DNA of 64,000 nt from Xanthobacteraceae bacterium (GCA_019746135.1 JAIESI010000160.1:1-64000), one strand, 5' to 3'. Shown: positions 19,450 through 29,473, counted from the first letter of the stretch. Notes: generated by a model from the letters alone, not told the origin. Made by a program: numbers and translations.

Positions 19450-21747
19450 ATGGATCACAGCCACAGCTCCAACCGCCCCATCGGCAGCCCGGTCGAGCGC
19501 CTGGAAGACCTGCGCTTCCTGCGCGGCCGCGGGCAATATGTCGACGACGTGCCGAGCCCGAACGCGCTGCATGCGGCGATCCTGCGCAGCGCGGTGCCGC
19601 ACGGCCGCATCCGCTCGATCGATGCCTCTGCCGCGCGCAAGCTTGCCGGCGTGCATGCCGTCATCACCGCGGCCGACATCGGCGATATCCCGGTCATCAC
19701 CATGCGGCAGGAGCTGTTGCCGGAGTTCAAGCCGTTTCAGCAGCCGGTCATCGCCAAGGATAAAGTGCGCTACGTCGGCGAGCCGGTCGCCGTTGTCGTG
19801 GCTGACACCCAGGCGCTGGCCGAGGATGCCCTGGAGCTGATCGAGCTCGACATCGCGGCGCTGCCGCCGGTCGCGGACCGCGCCGCGGCGCGGGACGGCA
19901 AGAGCGTTCTGTTCGCGGCGAGCGGCAGCAACCGGATCATCACGTTGTCCGCCGTCAAGGGCGATGCCGAGGCCGCATTCGGCAACGCGCCCTACACCCG
20001 CCGCGAGCGCTTTGCGGTGCAGCGCTTCACCGCCGTGACCATGGAGACGCGCGGCCTGCTCGCCGAATGGGACGCGGCCAGGGGGCACATGACCGTCTCC
20101 GGCATCACCAAGGTGCCGTTTCACAACCGCCGCATCCTCGCCAAGCAGATGGGCCTCGAGGAGACCGCGGTCACCATGATCGAGGCCGATGTCGGCGGCG
20201 GGTTCGGCGTGCGCGGCGAGTTCTACCCGGAGGATTTCCTGATTCCGTTTGCGGCAAGGCACATCAACCGTCCGGTGAAATGGGTCGAGGACCGGCGCGA
20301 GCATCTGATCGCCTCCAACCACGCACGCGATTCCGAATGCGAGCTGGAGATCGCCTGCGCCCGCGACGGCACCATCCTCGCGCTGCGCGGGCGCGGCGCG
20401 GCCGATCTCGGCGCCTATATCCGCACCAACGGCGTGACCGCGGCGCGCAACACCGCGCAGGTGCTGTCCGGCCCTTATCGCGTGCCGAGCATGCATTTCG
20501 AGATGGAGCTCCTGCTCACCAACAAGACCCCGTCCGGCACCTATCGCGGACCGGGGCGTTTCGAGGCGGACTTTTACCGCGAGCGGCTGTTCGATATGGC
20601 GGCGAACGATCTCGGCATCGATCGCGTCGAATTCCGCCGCAGAAACCTCGTCGCCGAGCACGAGATGCCGTGGCCGCTGCCGACCGTGCAGCCGCTCGAC
20701 CAAGGCAGCGAGACCGACAGCGGCGACTACCGCATGACGCTCGACCGCTGCCTGACCGACTTCGGCTGGGCGGAAAAGTCGAAGCTGCAAGGCCGATTGA
20801 TCGACGGCCGCCGCCACGGCATCGCCGTCGGCTGCTATCTCGAAGGTGGCGGTTCGGGCCCGCGCGAGAACGTGCGCATGGTGCTGGAGACCGACGGCTC
20901 GGTGTCGCTTTACGTCGGTTCGTCGTCGGTCGGGCAGGGCGTCGAGACCGTGTTCGCGCAGATCGCCGCCGACGCGCTCGACATGCCGATGGCGCGCATC
21001 AACCGCGTGCAGCACGGCTCCACCACCTACGTGAAGCAGGGCTACGGTTCCTATTCGTCGCGCTCGATCGTCATGGGCGGCTCGGCCATCGTGCAGGCCG
21101 CGGGCTTTTTGAAGGACGCGATCCGCGCCGCCGCCGCGACGCGTCTCGGCTGCGGTCCAGGTGAAATCACCATCGACGGCGACAATGCCGTCGGCCCCGG
21201 CCGCGCATCGGTTGCGCTCGCGGTGCTCGCCGCCGACGGCGTCAGCTCCGAAGGCACCTACGCGAGCAGCAAGCGCACCTACAGCTACGGCGCCCACGCC
21301 GCCCATGTCGCGGTCGATCCCGGCACCGGCCATGTCGCGCTCATCGACTACATGGCGGTGGAGGATGTCGGCCGCATCATCAATCCGCTGACGCTGCACG
21401 GCCAGACCGTCGGCGCGATCGTGCAGGGGCTCGGCGGCGCGCTCCTGGAAAATCTCGTCTACGACGCCGACGGCCAGTTTCTCGCAGGTTCCTTGGCCGA
21501 CTATCTGCTGCCGACCGCGGGCGATTTCCCGGTGATCCGCGCGCATGCGATGGAGGCGAAACCCGCGCCCCACAATCCGCTCGGCGCCAAGGGCGCAGGC
21601 GAGGGCGGCATCATCCCGGTCGGCGGCGTCATCGCGAATGCCGTCGCCAATGCGCTCGGCGTCGAGCCGCGCGTGCTGCCACTCTCGCCGCCCAAGGTTT
21701 GGGAGTTGATCCGGGCGGCACGTTCAAACCCCGATCCGTCACCCTGA
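19450..21747 (+). CDS. Xanthine dehydrogenase family molybdopterin-binding subunit (copy 1)
   Basis: 'RLEDLRFLRGRGQYVDDV', 'TYRGPGRFEADFYRERL', 'GAKGAGEGGIIPVGGVIANAVANAL'. Confidence 0.93.
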   Translation: MDHSHSSNRPIGSPVERLEDLRFLRGRGQYVDDVPSPNALHAAILRSAVPHGRIRSIDASAARKLAGVHAVITAADIGDIPVITMRQELLPEFKPFQQPVIAKDKVRYVGEPVAVVVADTQALAEDALELIELDIAALPPVADRAAARDGKSVLFAASGSNRIITLSAVKGDAEAAFGNAPYTRRERFAVQRFTAVTMETRGLLAEWDAARGHMTVSGITKVPFHNRRILAKQMGLEETAVTMIEADVGGGFGVRGEFYPEDFLIPFAARHINRPVKWVEDRREHLIASNHARDSECELEIACARDGTILALRGRGAADLGAYIRTNGVTAARNTAQVLSGPYRVPSMHFEMELLLTNKTPSGTYRGPGRFEADFYRERLFDMAANDLGIDRVEFRRRNLVAEHEMPWPLPTVQPLDQGSETDSGDYRMTLDRCLTDFGWAEKSKLQGRLIDGRRHGIAVGCYLEGGGSGPRENVRMVLETDGSVSLYVGSSSVGQGVETVFAQIAADALDMPMARINRVQHGSTTYVKQGYGSYSSRSIVMGGSAIVQAAGFLKDAIRAAAATRLGCGPGEITIDGDNAVGPGRASVALAVLAADGVSSEGTYASSKRTYSYGAHAAHVAVDPGTGHVALIDYMAVEDVGRIINPLTLHGQTVGAIVQGLGGALLENLVYDADGQFLAGSLADYLLPTAGDFPVIRAHAMEAKPAPHNPLGAKGAGEGGIIPVGGVIANAVANALGVEPRVLPLSPPKVWELIRAARSNPDPSP

Positions 21748-21990
21748 GGCGACCGCGCCATCAGCGCGTTCACGCGCGTCTTCGACGCGCTATGGCGCGG
21801 TTCTCGAAGAGCCTGCCCCGGACTTGATCCGGGGGCGACGGCCACCGACGGCGCAGAGAATCCGGGCCGTTCATCCTTCGAGGCCCGCCTTCGGCGGGCG
21901 CCTCAGGATGACGGGCGAGGTCTGCGCGCGAATGCAGGCCCGCAAAGGGGGCCGTGACCTGTTGAACCGGGTTCGGTTATGGTGCGCCAC

Positions 21991-23181
21991 ATGAACGTCA
22001 CCACGAAAATTTCCGACGCCCATAACGCCGAAGTCCTCATCGAGCGCGCCCGCACGCTCGTTCCGGCGCTGCGCCAGCGGGCCGCGCAGACCAATGCCGC
22101 GCGGCAGCTTCCCAGCGAGACCATCGCCGACTACCAGCGGCTCGGGCTGACGCGCTGCCTGCAACCCGCCATGTTCGGCGGCGCCAACTCGAACTACCAC
22201 GTGTTCTCGAAGATGCTGCGCGTTCTGGCGCAGGGCTGCGGCTCGTCGGCCTGGGTCGCCGCCGTTCATGGCGAGCACAGCTGGATCGTCGGCAACTTCC
22301 CGCTCGAGGCGCAGCACGAGATGTGGGACGGAAACCCATATGCTGTGGCCTCGGCGAGCGTGGCGCCGAACGGCACCGCCGAGCGGGTGGACGGCGGCGG
22401 CTTCCGGCTGAGCGGCCGCTGGGGCTTTGCCAGCGGTGTCGATCACGCCCAATGGATTCTGCTCGGCGCGATGCTCAAGGGCAGCGGTGCGCCCGAGCCC
22501 TGGATGTTTCTGTTGCCGATCGGTGCGGTCGAGATCATCGACGACTGGCATGTCATGGGCCTCGCCGGCACCGGCAGCAAGTCGGTCACCTGCAAGGACG
22601 TGATGGTGCCCGCGCCGCGCGGCGTCAGCCTGCGCGACCTCAAGCGCGGCACCGCGCCGGGCGGCAAGGTTCATGCCGACAATCCGCTGTTCCGCACGCC
22701 GCGCCACATGCTGGCGCTGTTCTCGCTGAGCTCGGTGGTGGTCGGCCTCGCCGAGCGCTCGGTGGCCGAGCTGGTCGAGTTCAACCGCGAGCGCCGTTCG
22801 CGCGGCCAGCGCGTCGCCGACCTGGAAAGCATCCAGTTGATGGTGGCCGAGGCCTCGGCGCTGGCCGATGCCGCGGCGCTGATGGGCGAGCACACCATCG
22901 AGAGCAACATTCGGCTGGTCGCGTCCGGCGCCGAGATCACCCCGCTCGACATCACCCGCTCGCGGCGCAACGCGTCCTACACCGCGCGGCTCGCCCATTC
23001 CGCCGTGAAGCTGATCTTCGAAGCCGCCGGCGGCACGGCGCTGCAGCTGAGCAATCCGCTGCAGGAGATCCTGCGCGACGTCACCGCGGGGACATCCCAC
23101 GTGTCGATCACCTGGAATCGCGCGGCCGTGTACGACGGGCAGGTTCGCCTCGGCGTGCCGGTCGACATCGACATGGTCTGA
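21991..23181 (+). CDS. Acyl-CoA dehydrogenase-fold flavin-dependent monooxygenase (HsaA/HpaH-like)
   Basis: 'GCGSSAWVAAVHGEHSWIVGNFPLEAQHEMW', 'GFRLSGRWGFASGVDHAQW', 'AAGGTALQLSNPLQEILRDV'. Confidence 0.87.
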   Translation: MNVTTKISDAHNAEVLIERARTLVPALRQRAAQTNAARQLPSETIADYQRLGLTRCLQPAMFGGANSNYHVFSKMLRVLAQGCGSSAWVAAVHGEHSWIVGNFPLEAQHEMWDGNPYAVASASVAPNGTAERVDGGGFRLSGRWGFASGVDHAQWILLGAMLKGSGAPEPWMFLLPIGAVEIIDDWHVMGLAGTGSKSVTCKDVMVPAPRGVSLRDLKRGTAPGGKVHADNPLFRTPRHMLALFSLSSVVVGLAERSVAELVEFNRERRSRGQRVADLESIQLMVAEASALADAAALMGEHTIESNIRLVASGAEITPLDITRSRRNASYTARLAHSAVKLIFEAAGGTALQLSNPLQEILRDVTAGTSHVSITWNRAAVYDGQVRLGVPVDIDMV

Positions 23182-23200
23182 CCGCGGGCTCCGGGACTGC

Positions 23201-24109
23201 ATGAGCTGGCTGGCCTTCGCGCTGTGCGGTCCGATCCTGTGGGCGATCTCGACGCACTTGGACAAGTACCTGGTCGAGCGCTACTTCAAGGACTCCGACG
23301 TCATCGTGCTGCTGCTGTTCACCGCGCTGATGGGCCTCGCGGTGATGCCGGTCATTGCCTACTTCGATCCGGGCGTGTTCCAGCGCGATACGCTCAGCAT
23401 GGCGTTGATGTCGCTGTCCGGCATCCTCTACATGGCTGGCATCACCTTTTATCTCAAGGCGCTGCAGGGCCACGACGCCTCGGTCGTCAGCCCGTTCTTC
23501 CAGTCGTCGCCGATGTTCGGTTATGTGCTCGCCTATCTGGTCCTTGGCGAAACGCTGACCGGCATGCAGCTCGTCGGCGGCCTGCTCATCGTCTTCGGCG
23601 TGCTGTCGGTGTCGATCGTCGGCCGCCGCTCGCGCGAGAAGGTCCGCTGGCAGCTCGCCGGGCTGATGCTCACCTGCGGCTTCATCATGTCGCTCTCGAC
23701 GTTGATCTTCAAAGCCTTCGCCGTCAAGGACGAGTTCTGGGCGACGACGTTCTGGATGTTCGCCGGCGAGGCGGTGTTCGGCGTGGTGTTTCTCTGCATC
23801 GCCAGCTACCGCGCGCAGTTCCTCCACCTGGTGCGCAGCAACGGCAAGGCCCTGATCGCGATCAACGCCTCGAACGAGCTGATCAATCTCGGCGGCGGCC
23901 TCGCCACCCGCTATGCGCTGATCTTCGCGCCGCTTTCGATCGTGCAGGCGGTCGGCTCGACCACGACCTTGTTCGTGTTCGCCATCGGTGTTTTCCTGTC
24001 GCTGTGTTTTCCCAGGGTCGCCCACGAGAGCTTGTCGGCGCGCGAATTGATCTCCAAGGGGCTTGCCGCTGCGCTGGTCTGCATCGGCATCACGCTGGTG
24101 AGCCGATGA
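23201..24109 (+). CDS. EamA/DMT-family membrane transporter
   Basis: Ten hydrophobic segments; 'LKALQGHDASVVSPFFQSSPMFGYVLAYLVLGETLTGMQLVGGLLIVFGVL'. Confidence 0.87.
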   Translation: MSWLAFALCGPILWAISTHLDKYLVERYFKDSDVIVLLLFTALMGLAVMPVIAYFDPGVFQRDTLSMALMSLSGILYMAGITFYLKALQGHDASVVSPFFQSSPMFGYVLAYLVLGETLTGMQLVGGLLIVFGVLSVSIVGRRSREKVRWQLAGLMLTCGFIMSLSTLIFKAFAVKDEFWATTFWMFAGEAVFGVVFLCIASYRAQFLHLVRSNGKALIAINASNELINLGGGLATRYALIFAPLSIVQAVGSTTTLFVFAIGVFLSLCFPRVAHESLSARELISKGLAAALVCIGITLVSR

Positions 24110-24594
24110 GCATGCTGATCCGTCCTGCGACACCGAACGATCAAACGGCTATCTGGCGCATCATCAAGCAGGTGATCCGCTCGGGCGAGACCTACACGCT
24201 GCCGCGCGACATGAGCGAGGCCTGTGCCATCGCCTACTGGTGCGGGCCGGACCGCGAAACGTTCGTCGCGGAGGAGGGCGGCGAGATCGTCGGCACCTAC
24301 TATATCCGAGCCAATCAGCACGGCGGCGGCGCGCACGTCTGCAATTGCGGCTACATCACTGCGCCGGGTCAGACCGGCAAAGGCGTCGCGCGGCGCATGT
24401 GCGAGCATTCGCTGGGACACGCGCGCAGCCACGGCTTCAAGGCCATGCAGTTCAACTTCGTGGTGTCCACCAACGAGCGCGCCGTGCGTCTCTGGCAAAG
24501 TCTCGGCTTCGAGACCGTGGGCCGCCTGCCGCTTGCTTTCCAGCACCCGCGGCTCGGCTTTGTCGATGCGCTGGTGATGTTCCGGGCGTTATAG
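24106..24594 (+). CDS. GNAT family N-acetyltransferase
   Basis: ATGA overlap with preceding gene; 'GYITAPGQTGKGVARRMCEHSLGHARSHGFKAMQFNFVVSTNERAVRLWQSLGFETVGRLPLAFQHPRLGFVDALVMFRAL'. Confidence 0.92.
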   Translation: MSMLIRPATPNDQTAIWRIIKQVIRSGETYTLPRDMSEACAIAYWCGPDRETFVAEEGGEIVGTYYIRANQHGGGAHVCNCGYITAPGQTGKGVARRMCEHSLGHARSHGFKAMQFNFVVSTNERAVRLWQSLGFETVGRLPLAFQHPRLGFVDALVMFRAL

Positions 24595-24614
24595 CCACAA
24601 CGGCCGCGGCGCCC

Positions 24615-24649
24615 ATAGCCGTCCGAAGGACGGCGTCGCTTCGCTCGCC
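24615..24649. repeat. 35-bp dispersed module, inverse copy of units at 61026-61097
   Basis: ATAGCCGTCCGAAGGACGGCGTCGCTTCGCTCGCC vs reverse complement of ATAGGCGAGCAAAGCGACGCCGTCCTTCGGACGGCT. Confidence 0.8.
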
Positions 24650-24672
24650 CCGCGCAGGGGAGCGTGGGCGGG

Positions 24673-25056
24673 TCAGCCCGAGCGCAGCCACTCCTCGGCC
24701 GTCAGCCTCTCGAGCTCATCGTAGTACGCCCTGTTCGGGTCCTCGCCAGGACTGGGTTCGGGGCCGTGCCAACGATCGTGGATGTACGCGGCAAGCACCG
24801 ATCCCACGGCATGAATGGCGTCGTGTCGGTCGAGACCTTCAGCCATGAGGCGTTGCACCGTGCGCTTCACAGGCGTCTCGTCGCCGAGTGCGATTTGGTT
24901 CTCCACCACAACGTGGAATATCGCATGCACCTTCCTGTTCGGCAGGCGAATGCGTGCCCGCCGGTGATAATCCTCGACAAGTCGAATTTGCTCCTGCTCG
25001 TCGATGGCCTGCCATTGTTCCGCATGGGGCGGCGTCATGGGATCGTAACGTTTCAT
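24673..25056 (-). CDS. DUF1841-like protein
   Basis: 'VHAIFHVVVENQIALGDETPVKRTVQRLMAEGLDRHDAIHAVGSVLAAYIHD'. Confidence 0.78.
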   Translation of the reverse strand: MKRYDPMTPPHAEQWQAIDEQEQIRLVEDYHRRARIRLPNRKVHAIFHVVVENQIALGDETPVKRTVQRLMAEGLDRHDAIHAVGSVLAAYIHDRWHGPEPSPGEDPNRAYYDELERLTAEEWLRSG

Positions 25057-25348
25057 CGCGCTCCTCTGCCGGCTGCGGCGATCTGCCGGGCTGGTGAACT
25101 CGGCCGCCATTCTGCCAGCGTCTCTCCGCACTGTCTCCGCGGGTCATCACGCTCATGCGCGCATCAGCGCCACGGGGCAACGAATGAGGTCAGGAGTTCG
25201 AATCCTCCAGTTCCAGCGTGCACATAGGGCCTCGGCACGGCGCGGGAGTGGACCCATCTTCGTCGACCGGGGTGGCGAATGGGTGGTCGTGTCGTAGAGG
25301 TCGCCGTCGCGCCGGTCGGGGGCAACTGCTATATTCCATCGTCACAAC

Positions 25349-25945
25349 ATGGTCGATGCGATGAACGTTGCCGTCACCAGAGCTGCCGAAGGCTTCCCCC
25401 GGAGGGCGTTCACCGTCGAGGATGTCAGCCGCATGATCGAGGCTGGTGTCATCCATGAGGACGAGAAGTTCGAGCTGGTCGAGGGGGAAATCGTGATGAA
25501 GGCGGCCAAGGGTATCGCGCATGAGCGCATCAAATCGGCGCTTACGGTTGCGATTTCTCGCGCGCTTTCCGACGATTTGACAATTGGCGTTGAAGCAACG
25601 CTGCGCCTGGCTGACAGGACCATGCTCGAGCCGGATGTTGCCGTTTTCTCCAAGGAAGTCTTCAGGAAATCGACGACGTTCGCGCAGCTCGACCCCGGTG
25701 AGGCCCATCCGGTTATCGAGATTGCGGCGTCGAGCCTCGCCTATGACAAGGGGCTCAAGGCGCGTCTCTATGCGCGTCACCGCGTGAAAGAATTCTGGGT
25801 CATCGACGCCAACACCCGCTCGACGTGAATCCATACCGGTCCGAGCGGCGACGGCTGGTCCTCCATGATGGAACGCGGCCCGCAGGACGCGCTCACGACG
25901 CCTGCGCTGCCCGGCTTTTCGATTCGTCTCGGCGAGATCGATTGA
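25349..25945 (+). pseudogene. Uma2-family (DUF820) endonuclease-like gene with in-frame TGA at 25826-25828
   Basis: 'LEPDVAVFSKEV...HPVIEIAASSLAYDKGLKARLYARHRVKEFWVIDANTRST' TGA 'IHTGPSGDGWSSMMERGPQDALTTPALPGFSIRLGEID' stop 25943-25945, same frame. Confidence 0.75.
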
Positions 25946-26010
25946 ACGATATATTGAAATCGCAAGCCGTCGTAGCTTCTGCGCGAACACGCACGCCTCG
26001 GCATGCATCG

Positions 26011-27792
26011 TCACGACGCTCCAGTTCCGTGATGTAGCTCGCCGCCCCGCATCAGCCGCCGGGCGATGTCCGCCGTCTGCAGCGCTGCGCGTTCAGTTGG
26101 CGAATGGGCCGCGAGATAGCGGGCAACCGCAATCAGGATGTGCCGGCCCTCGTCGGTGTCGCCCCACGCGGCGAATTGCTTAACTCCCGCCTCCAGCATC
26201 TGATAGGCATGGAACCCGGCATCCTCCCGCAACACCGCCCGCGCCAGCGTGGCGATCAATGCCTGCGGCGAATGCCCGAGCGTGAGATGACGCGCCACGA
26301 GCTTCGCCGCGAGATCGACCTGTCGCTGCCGGTCGAAGGCATCGAGCAGTGCGGCACCGATCGCCTCAGCGTCGGTCGGCAGGTCGTCGAGCTCATCGAC
26401 GCCCTCGCCCGGGATGCGGGCCGGCGGCACATTGAGATACCGGGCAAGGTAGAGCGCCATCGCTCCGTGCAGCACGCCGCGTACCGCTGCGACGTGGCTG
26501 CCGGTATTGGCTGTCCCGATCCGTTTGAGCATCTGGTCGACCGCGTTGGCGTAAGTGAACACGTGATGCGCCGTCTCCCAGTCGGCGTGCTCGTTCGCAT
26601 TGCCGAAGCGCGCCACCCGGAGCGCCGCGGCGTAGGCCAGCGATCGGCCGAGGTCGGCAGGAGCCGCGCCTGCACGGATCGCCGCCTTGAGCGCGTCGAC
26701 GATCTCGGTCGGATCGTCGCCGAGCAGTTCTCGCGCGAGCGCGGCGTGATCCGACCAGCCACGCATCCCTTGGCCGGCAGCGAACAGTTCCGGCAATTGA
26801 TTCGTCGCGTCCTCGCAGATAGCGACGAGATCGATGGGCTGACGCCAGGCTGTCGATTCTTCGGCGCCGCGGGCCGCCACCATCTGGCCGACGACGGTCG
26901 GCAGCAGAGCCGCTGCGTGCTCGGAGCCGATGACGTCGAGGCACTCGAACGCCTTGTTGATGAAGTCGAGCGAATGTCCGGTGTCGGCAAACGCCCGCTC
27001 GGTTTCTGCCGCAAGGAGGGTATCGGCGAGCACAACCGGCGAAAGACCGGTCGAAATCGCAGTGAGCACGGTGCGCTCGGCGGCCTCGCGATGGCGTACC
27101 TTGGTCCAGCGTTGGAGCCAGTGCTTGAGCGTGGCCGGCTCCGGCCGGCTCCCGAGCGGCGCACGGTCCCGCCGTGCCGCCTCGCCGTCGCAGTCGGCCG
27201 CCACGCGGCGCGCGCCATGGAACAGGGCGAGATAGGCTTCGTCCTCCGGCAGCAGCGGCAGGATATTGGCGAGCGCCGTGAGGATCGTCAGTCCCACGCC
27301 CCAGCCGTCGCGGCTCTGCGTGCCGAACAACGCCACCTGCCGCACGATATCGGAGCGCGGGATGTCGGCGGCGATCTGACCGTGCACCGCCTTGGCGATG
27401 ACAAGGCTGAGGTTGTGTGCGAGCCCGTCCGCAAGCCGCCGGCGCCACTGTGCGGCGGGATCGGAATGACCGAATGTGGTCTTCACCCAGACGTCGCCGC
27501 CCCGCACCTCGACCGGGCAGATCGGTACATCGTCCGCCCACAGGTCGAAGGTGCAGCCGCTTTCGAGATCGAAGCGGGCATGGTGCCAATGACAGGTCAG
27601 GATGCCGTCCTCGACACTACCGCGCTCGAGCGGGAAGCCCATATGCGGGCAACGATTGTCGAGGGCGCAGACGCGCCCGCGATCGTAGATGACGAGGATG
27701 GGGCGATGGCCACCGCGCACAACGAGCCGTCCCTTCGCCTTCAGCTCCTCGAGACTCCCCGCCAGCGCGAAATCCTTGTCGGGCGCGTTCAT
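26011..27792 (-). CDS. Rieske (2Fe-2S) protein with large C-terminal helical domain
   Basis: 'CPHMGFPLERGSVEDGILTCHWHHARFDLESG' Rieske CxH...CxxH; about 480 aa of additional predicted helical sequence. Confidence 0.85.
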   Translation of the reverse strand: MNAPDKDFALAGSLEELKAKGRLVVRGGHRPILVIYDRGRVCALDNRCPHMGFPLERGSVEDGILTCHWHHARFDLESGCTFDLWADDVPICPVEVRGGDVWVKTTFGHSDPAAQWRRRLADGLAHNLSLVIAKAVHGQIAADIPRSDIVRQVALFGTQSRDGWGVGLTILTALANILPLLPEDEAYLALFHGARRVAADCDGEAARRDRAPLGSRPEPATLKHWLQRWTKVRHREAAERTVLTAISTGLSPVVLADTLLAAETERAFADTGHSLDFINKAFECLDVIGSEHAAALLPTVVGQMVAARGAEESTAWRQPIDLVAICEDATNQLPELFAAGQGMRGWSDHAALARELLGDDPTEIVDALKAAIRAGAAPADLGRSLAYAAALRVARFGNANEHADWETAHHVFTYANAVDQMLKRIGTANTGSHVAAVRGVLHGAMALYLARYLNVPPARIPGEGVDELDDLPTDAEAIGAALLDAFDRQRQVDLAAKLVARHLTLGHSPQALIATLARAVLREDAGFHAYQMLEAGVKQFAAWGDTDEGRHILIAVARYLAAHSPTERAALQTADIARRLMRGGELHHGTGAS

Positions 27793-27912
27793 GAGCCTAT
27801 CTCCCACGGTCATTTGCCTGGGGCGCTGCACCTGCCGTCAAGATAGGTATCTCGCACGCGAACGGGAAAGGCCGCCGAGGATCACCGGGATCGATGCCAT
27901 GCGTACCGGCGC

Positions 27913-27989
27913 GGGGCCGCCTGCCGCGCGCCTTCGACGACCCGCGGCCTGGCCTTGTCGATGTGCTGGTGATGTTCCGGGCGTTGTAG
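27913..27989 (+). pseudogene. Remnant of GNAT acetyltransferase 3' end (duplicate of 24518-24594)
   Basis: Translates RLPRAFDDPRPGLVDVLVMFRAL* vs RLPLAFQHPRLGFVDALVMFRAL* of intact GNAT; 64/75 nt identical by manual alignment. Confidence 0.85.
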
Positions 27990-28032
27990 ACCGCCCCGGC
28001 CGGCGCCTCGCAGGGGGCCGCCCGCCCCGACG

Positions 28033-29427
28033 TCAGTCCGCGGCCGTCGCCTCGATCTGGACCTGGGCACCGGCGACAGGCCCGGGGCCGTGGATCGCGA
28101 CAAACTCCGCGGCCGGAAGCTCGCGGCCGACGCCGGACAGGAAAGCCTCGCGGATTTCCTCATAGATCCAGACGTCGGCGGCGTTCTTCAGGTAAACCGT
28201 GGTCTTGGTCAGGCGATCGAGCGGGATCGCGGCGCGATCCGCGATCGCTTTGAGCAGGCTCCAGGCGGCCCAGCATTGCGCCGCAAAGCCCGGGGCCTTC
28301 TCGAACCGCTCGAGGTCTGCGGCGACCCGCCGGCCGACCGCGTCGCCGAGGTCGCGGGAATGGTGCACGAGCCCGCCGTCCGCGCCGAGACCGGGCACGC
28401 CTGCGAAGAACGTCAGCGGCCCGAGCCTGGTCGCCGCCGGGCCGGCGAACGGCGCGCGGCAGGGCCAGTCGAATTCCCTGACCGGAAGGTTGGACCTGGG
28501 ATCGACGGCCAGCGGTTCGATCTCGATCAGGGTGCCGCGGTGACCGACCTCGTTGAATCCGCAGACGATCAGCGCCGGCGGGTTCTCCGGGAAAAAGTGC
28601 GAGTGGACGCGGTGGAACGTGCCGAAGTCGCGAATGTCCTGGAGCATCACGGCAACGTGCCTGATGTCCTTCATCGTCAGGCCTTGCGCGGCGAGATTGT
28701 CCTTGATGCGCTCGTAGGTGAACCAGGTTTGGGCTGCGATCGGGCCCTGGCGGCTGTCGGGATGGCTGCGGCCGGTGGCAAGGAAGCGTCCCTCCTCGGG
28801 AATGTCCGCGAAGCCGAGGATGACCGGATTGCCGGGCTTGCGCGTCTCGATCGGAATGTGACCCGCCAGGAACACCAGCGGGCCGCAGCGCACGGCCTGC
28901 GAATAGAAACCGGCGGACGGAAAATCCTTGTTGTCGAAGGTTCGCGTCGTGGTGCGTCCCGGGAACAGCGGGTTCTGCCCGGGCACGACCGCGAGCGCCT
29001 CGAGCCCGATCGAACGCCCGAACCGGCCGGGCACATCGGCCACGCCGAGGCAACTGCTCGGCGCCGGCACCTCCTGCCATGCCATGCGGATGCGCTCGTA
29101 GACCGGAAACACCCGCTTGTCCCGCATCCAGATGTGAATGCGGAGCACCTGCGTCTCGTCCGAGCCCGCGGCCTTGATGACCGAATCGAGATTCTCGTGG
29201 GCGCCCCATCCGTCGGCGGCGAAGCCGCTTTCGTCCTGATCGGCGATCGGAAAGTCGGAAAAGCCCTTGGCACGGAACGCTGCCGGCAGCGAGGCAAACG
29301 AGCGATCGAGGTCCGAGCGGCCGCCGCGCAGTCCGCTGACGAACACCAGGCCATGGGCCACGACGGCGGCGGGATAACCGCGGACCACGGGCACGATGCC
29401 CTCCACACGAACAACCTGCCGCGTCAT
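28033..29427 (-). CDS. Triple RidA/YjgF-domain protein (A)
   Basis: 465 aa; three RidA-like repeats ('HGLVFVSGLRGG', 'CGPLVFLAGHIPIET', 'LGPLTFFAGVPGL' each followed by helical and C-terminal strand segments). Confidence 0.82.
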   Translation of the reverse strand: MTRQVVRVEGIVPVVRGYPAAVVAHGLVFVSGLRGGRSDLDRSFASLPAAFRAKGFSDFPIADQDESGFAADGWGAHENLDSVIKAAGSDETQVLRIHIWMRDKRVFPVYERIRMAWQEVPAPSSCLGVADVPGRFGRSIGLEALAVVPGQNPLFPGRTTTRTFDNKDFPSAGFYSQAVRCGPLVFLAGHIPIETRKPGNPVILGFADIPEEGRFLATGRSHPDSRQGPIAAQTWFTYERIKDNLAAQGLTMKDIRHVAVMLQDIRDFGTFHRVHSHFFPENPPALIVCGFNEVGHRGTLIEIEPLAVDPRSNLPVREFDWPCRAPFAGPAATRLGPLTFFAGVPGLGADGGLVHHSRDLGDAVGRRVAADLERFEKAPGFAAQCWAAWSLLKAIADRAAIPLDRLTKTTVYLKNAADVWIYEEIREAFLSGVGRELPAAEFVAIHGPGPVAGAQVQIEATAAD

Positions 29428-29473
29428 GCTTCCTCCGATTTTGTGAACAGCGATTCTACGATCCGCCAAGGGC

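Noticed and set aside
19372-21573. 733-aa minus-strand ORF opposite the molybdopterin subunit
   Set aside because: Antisense shadow of a strongly conserved gene; no recognisable motifs.
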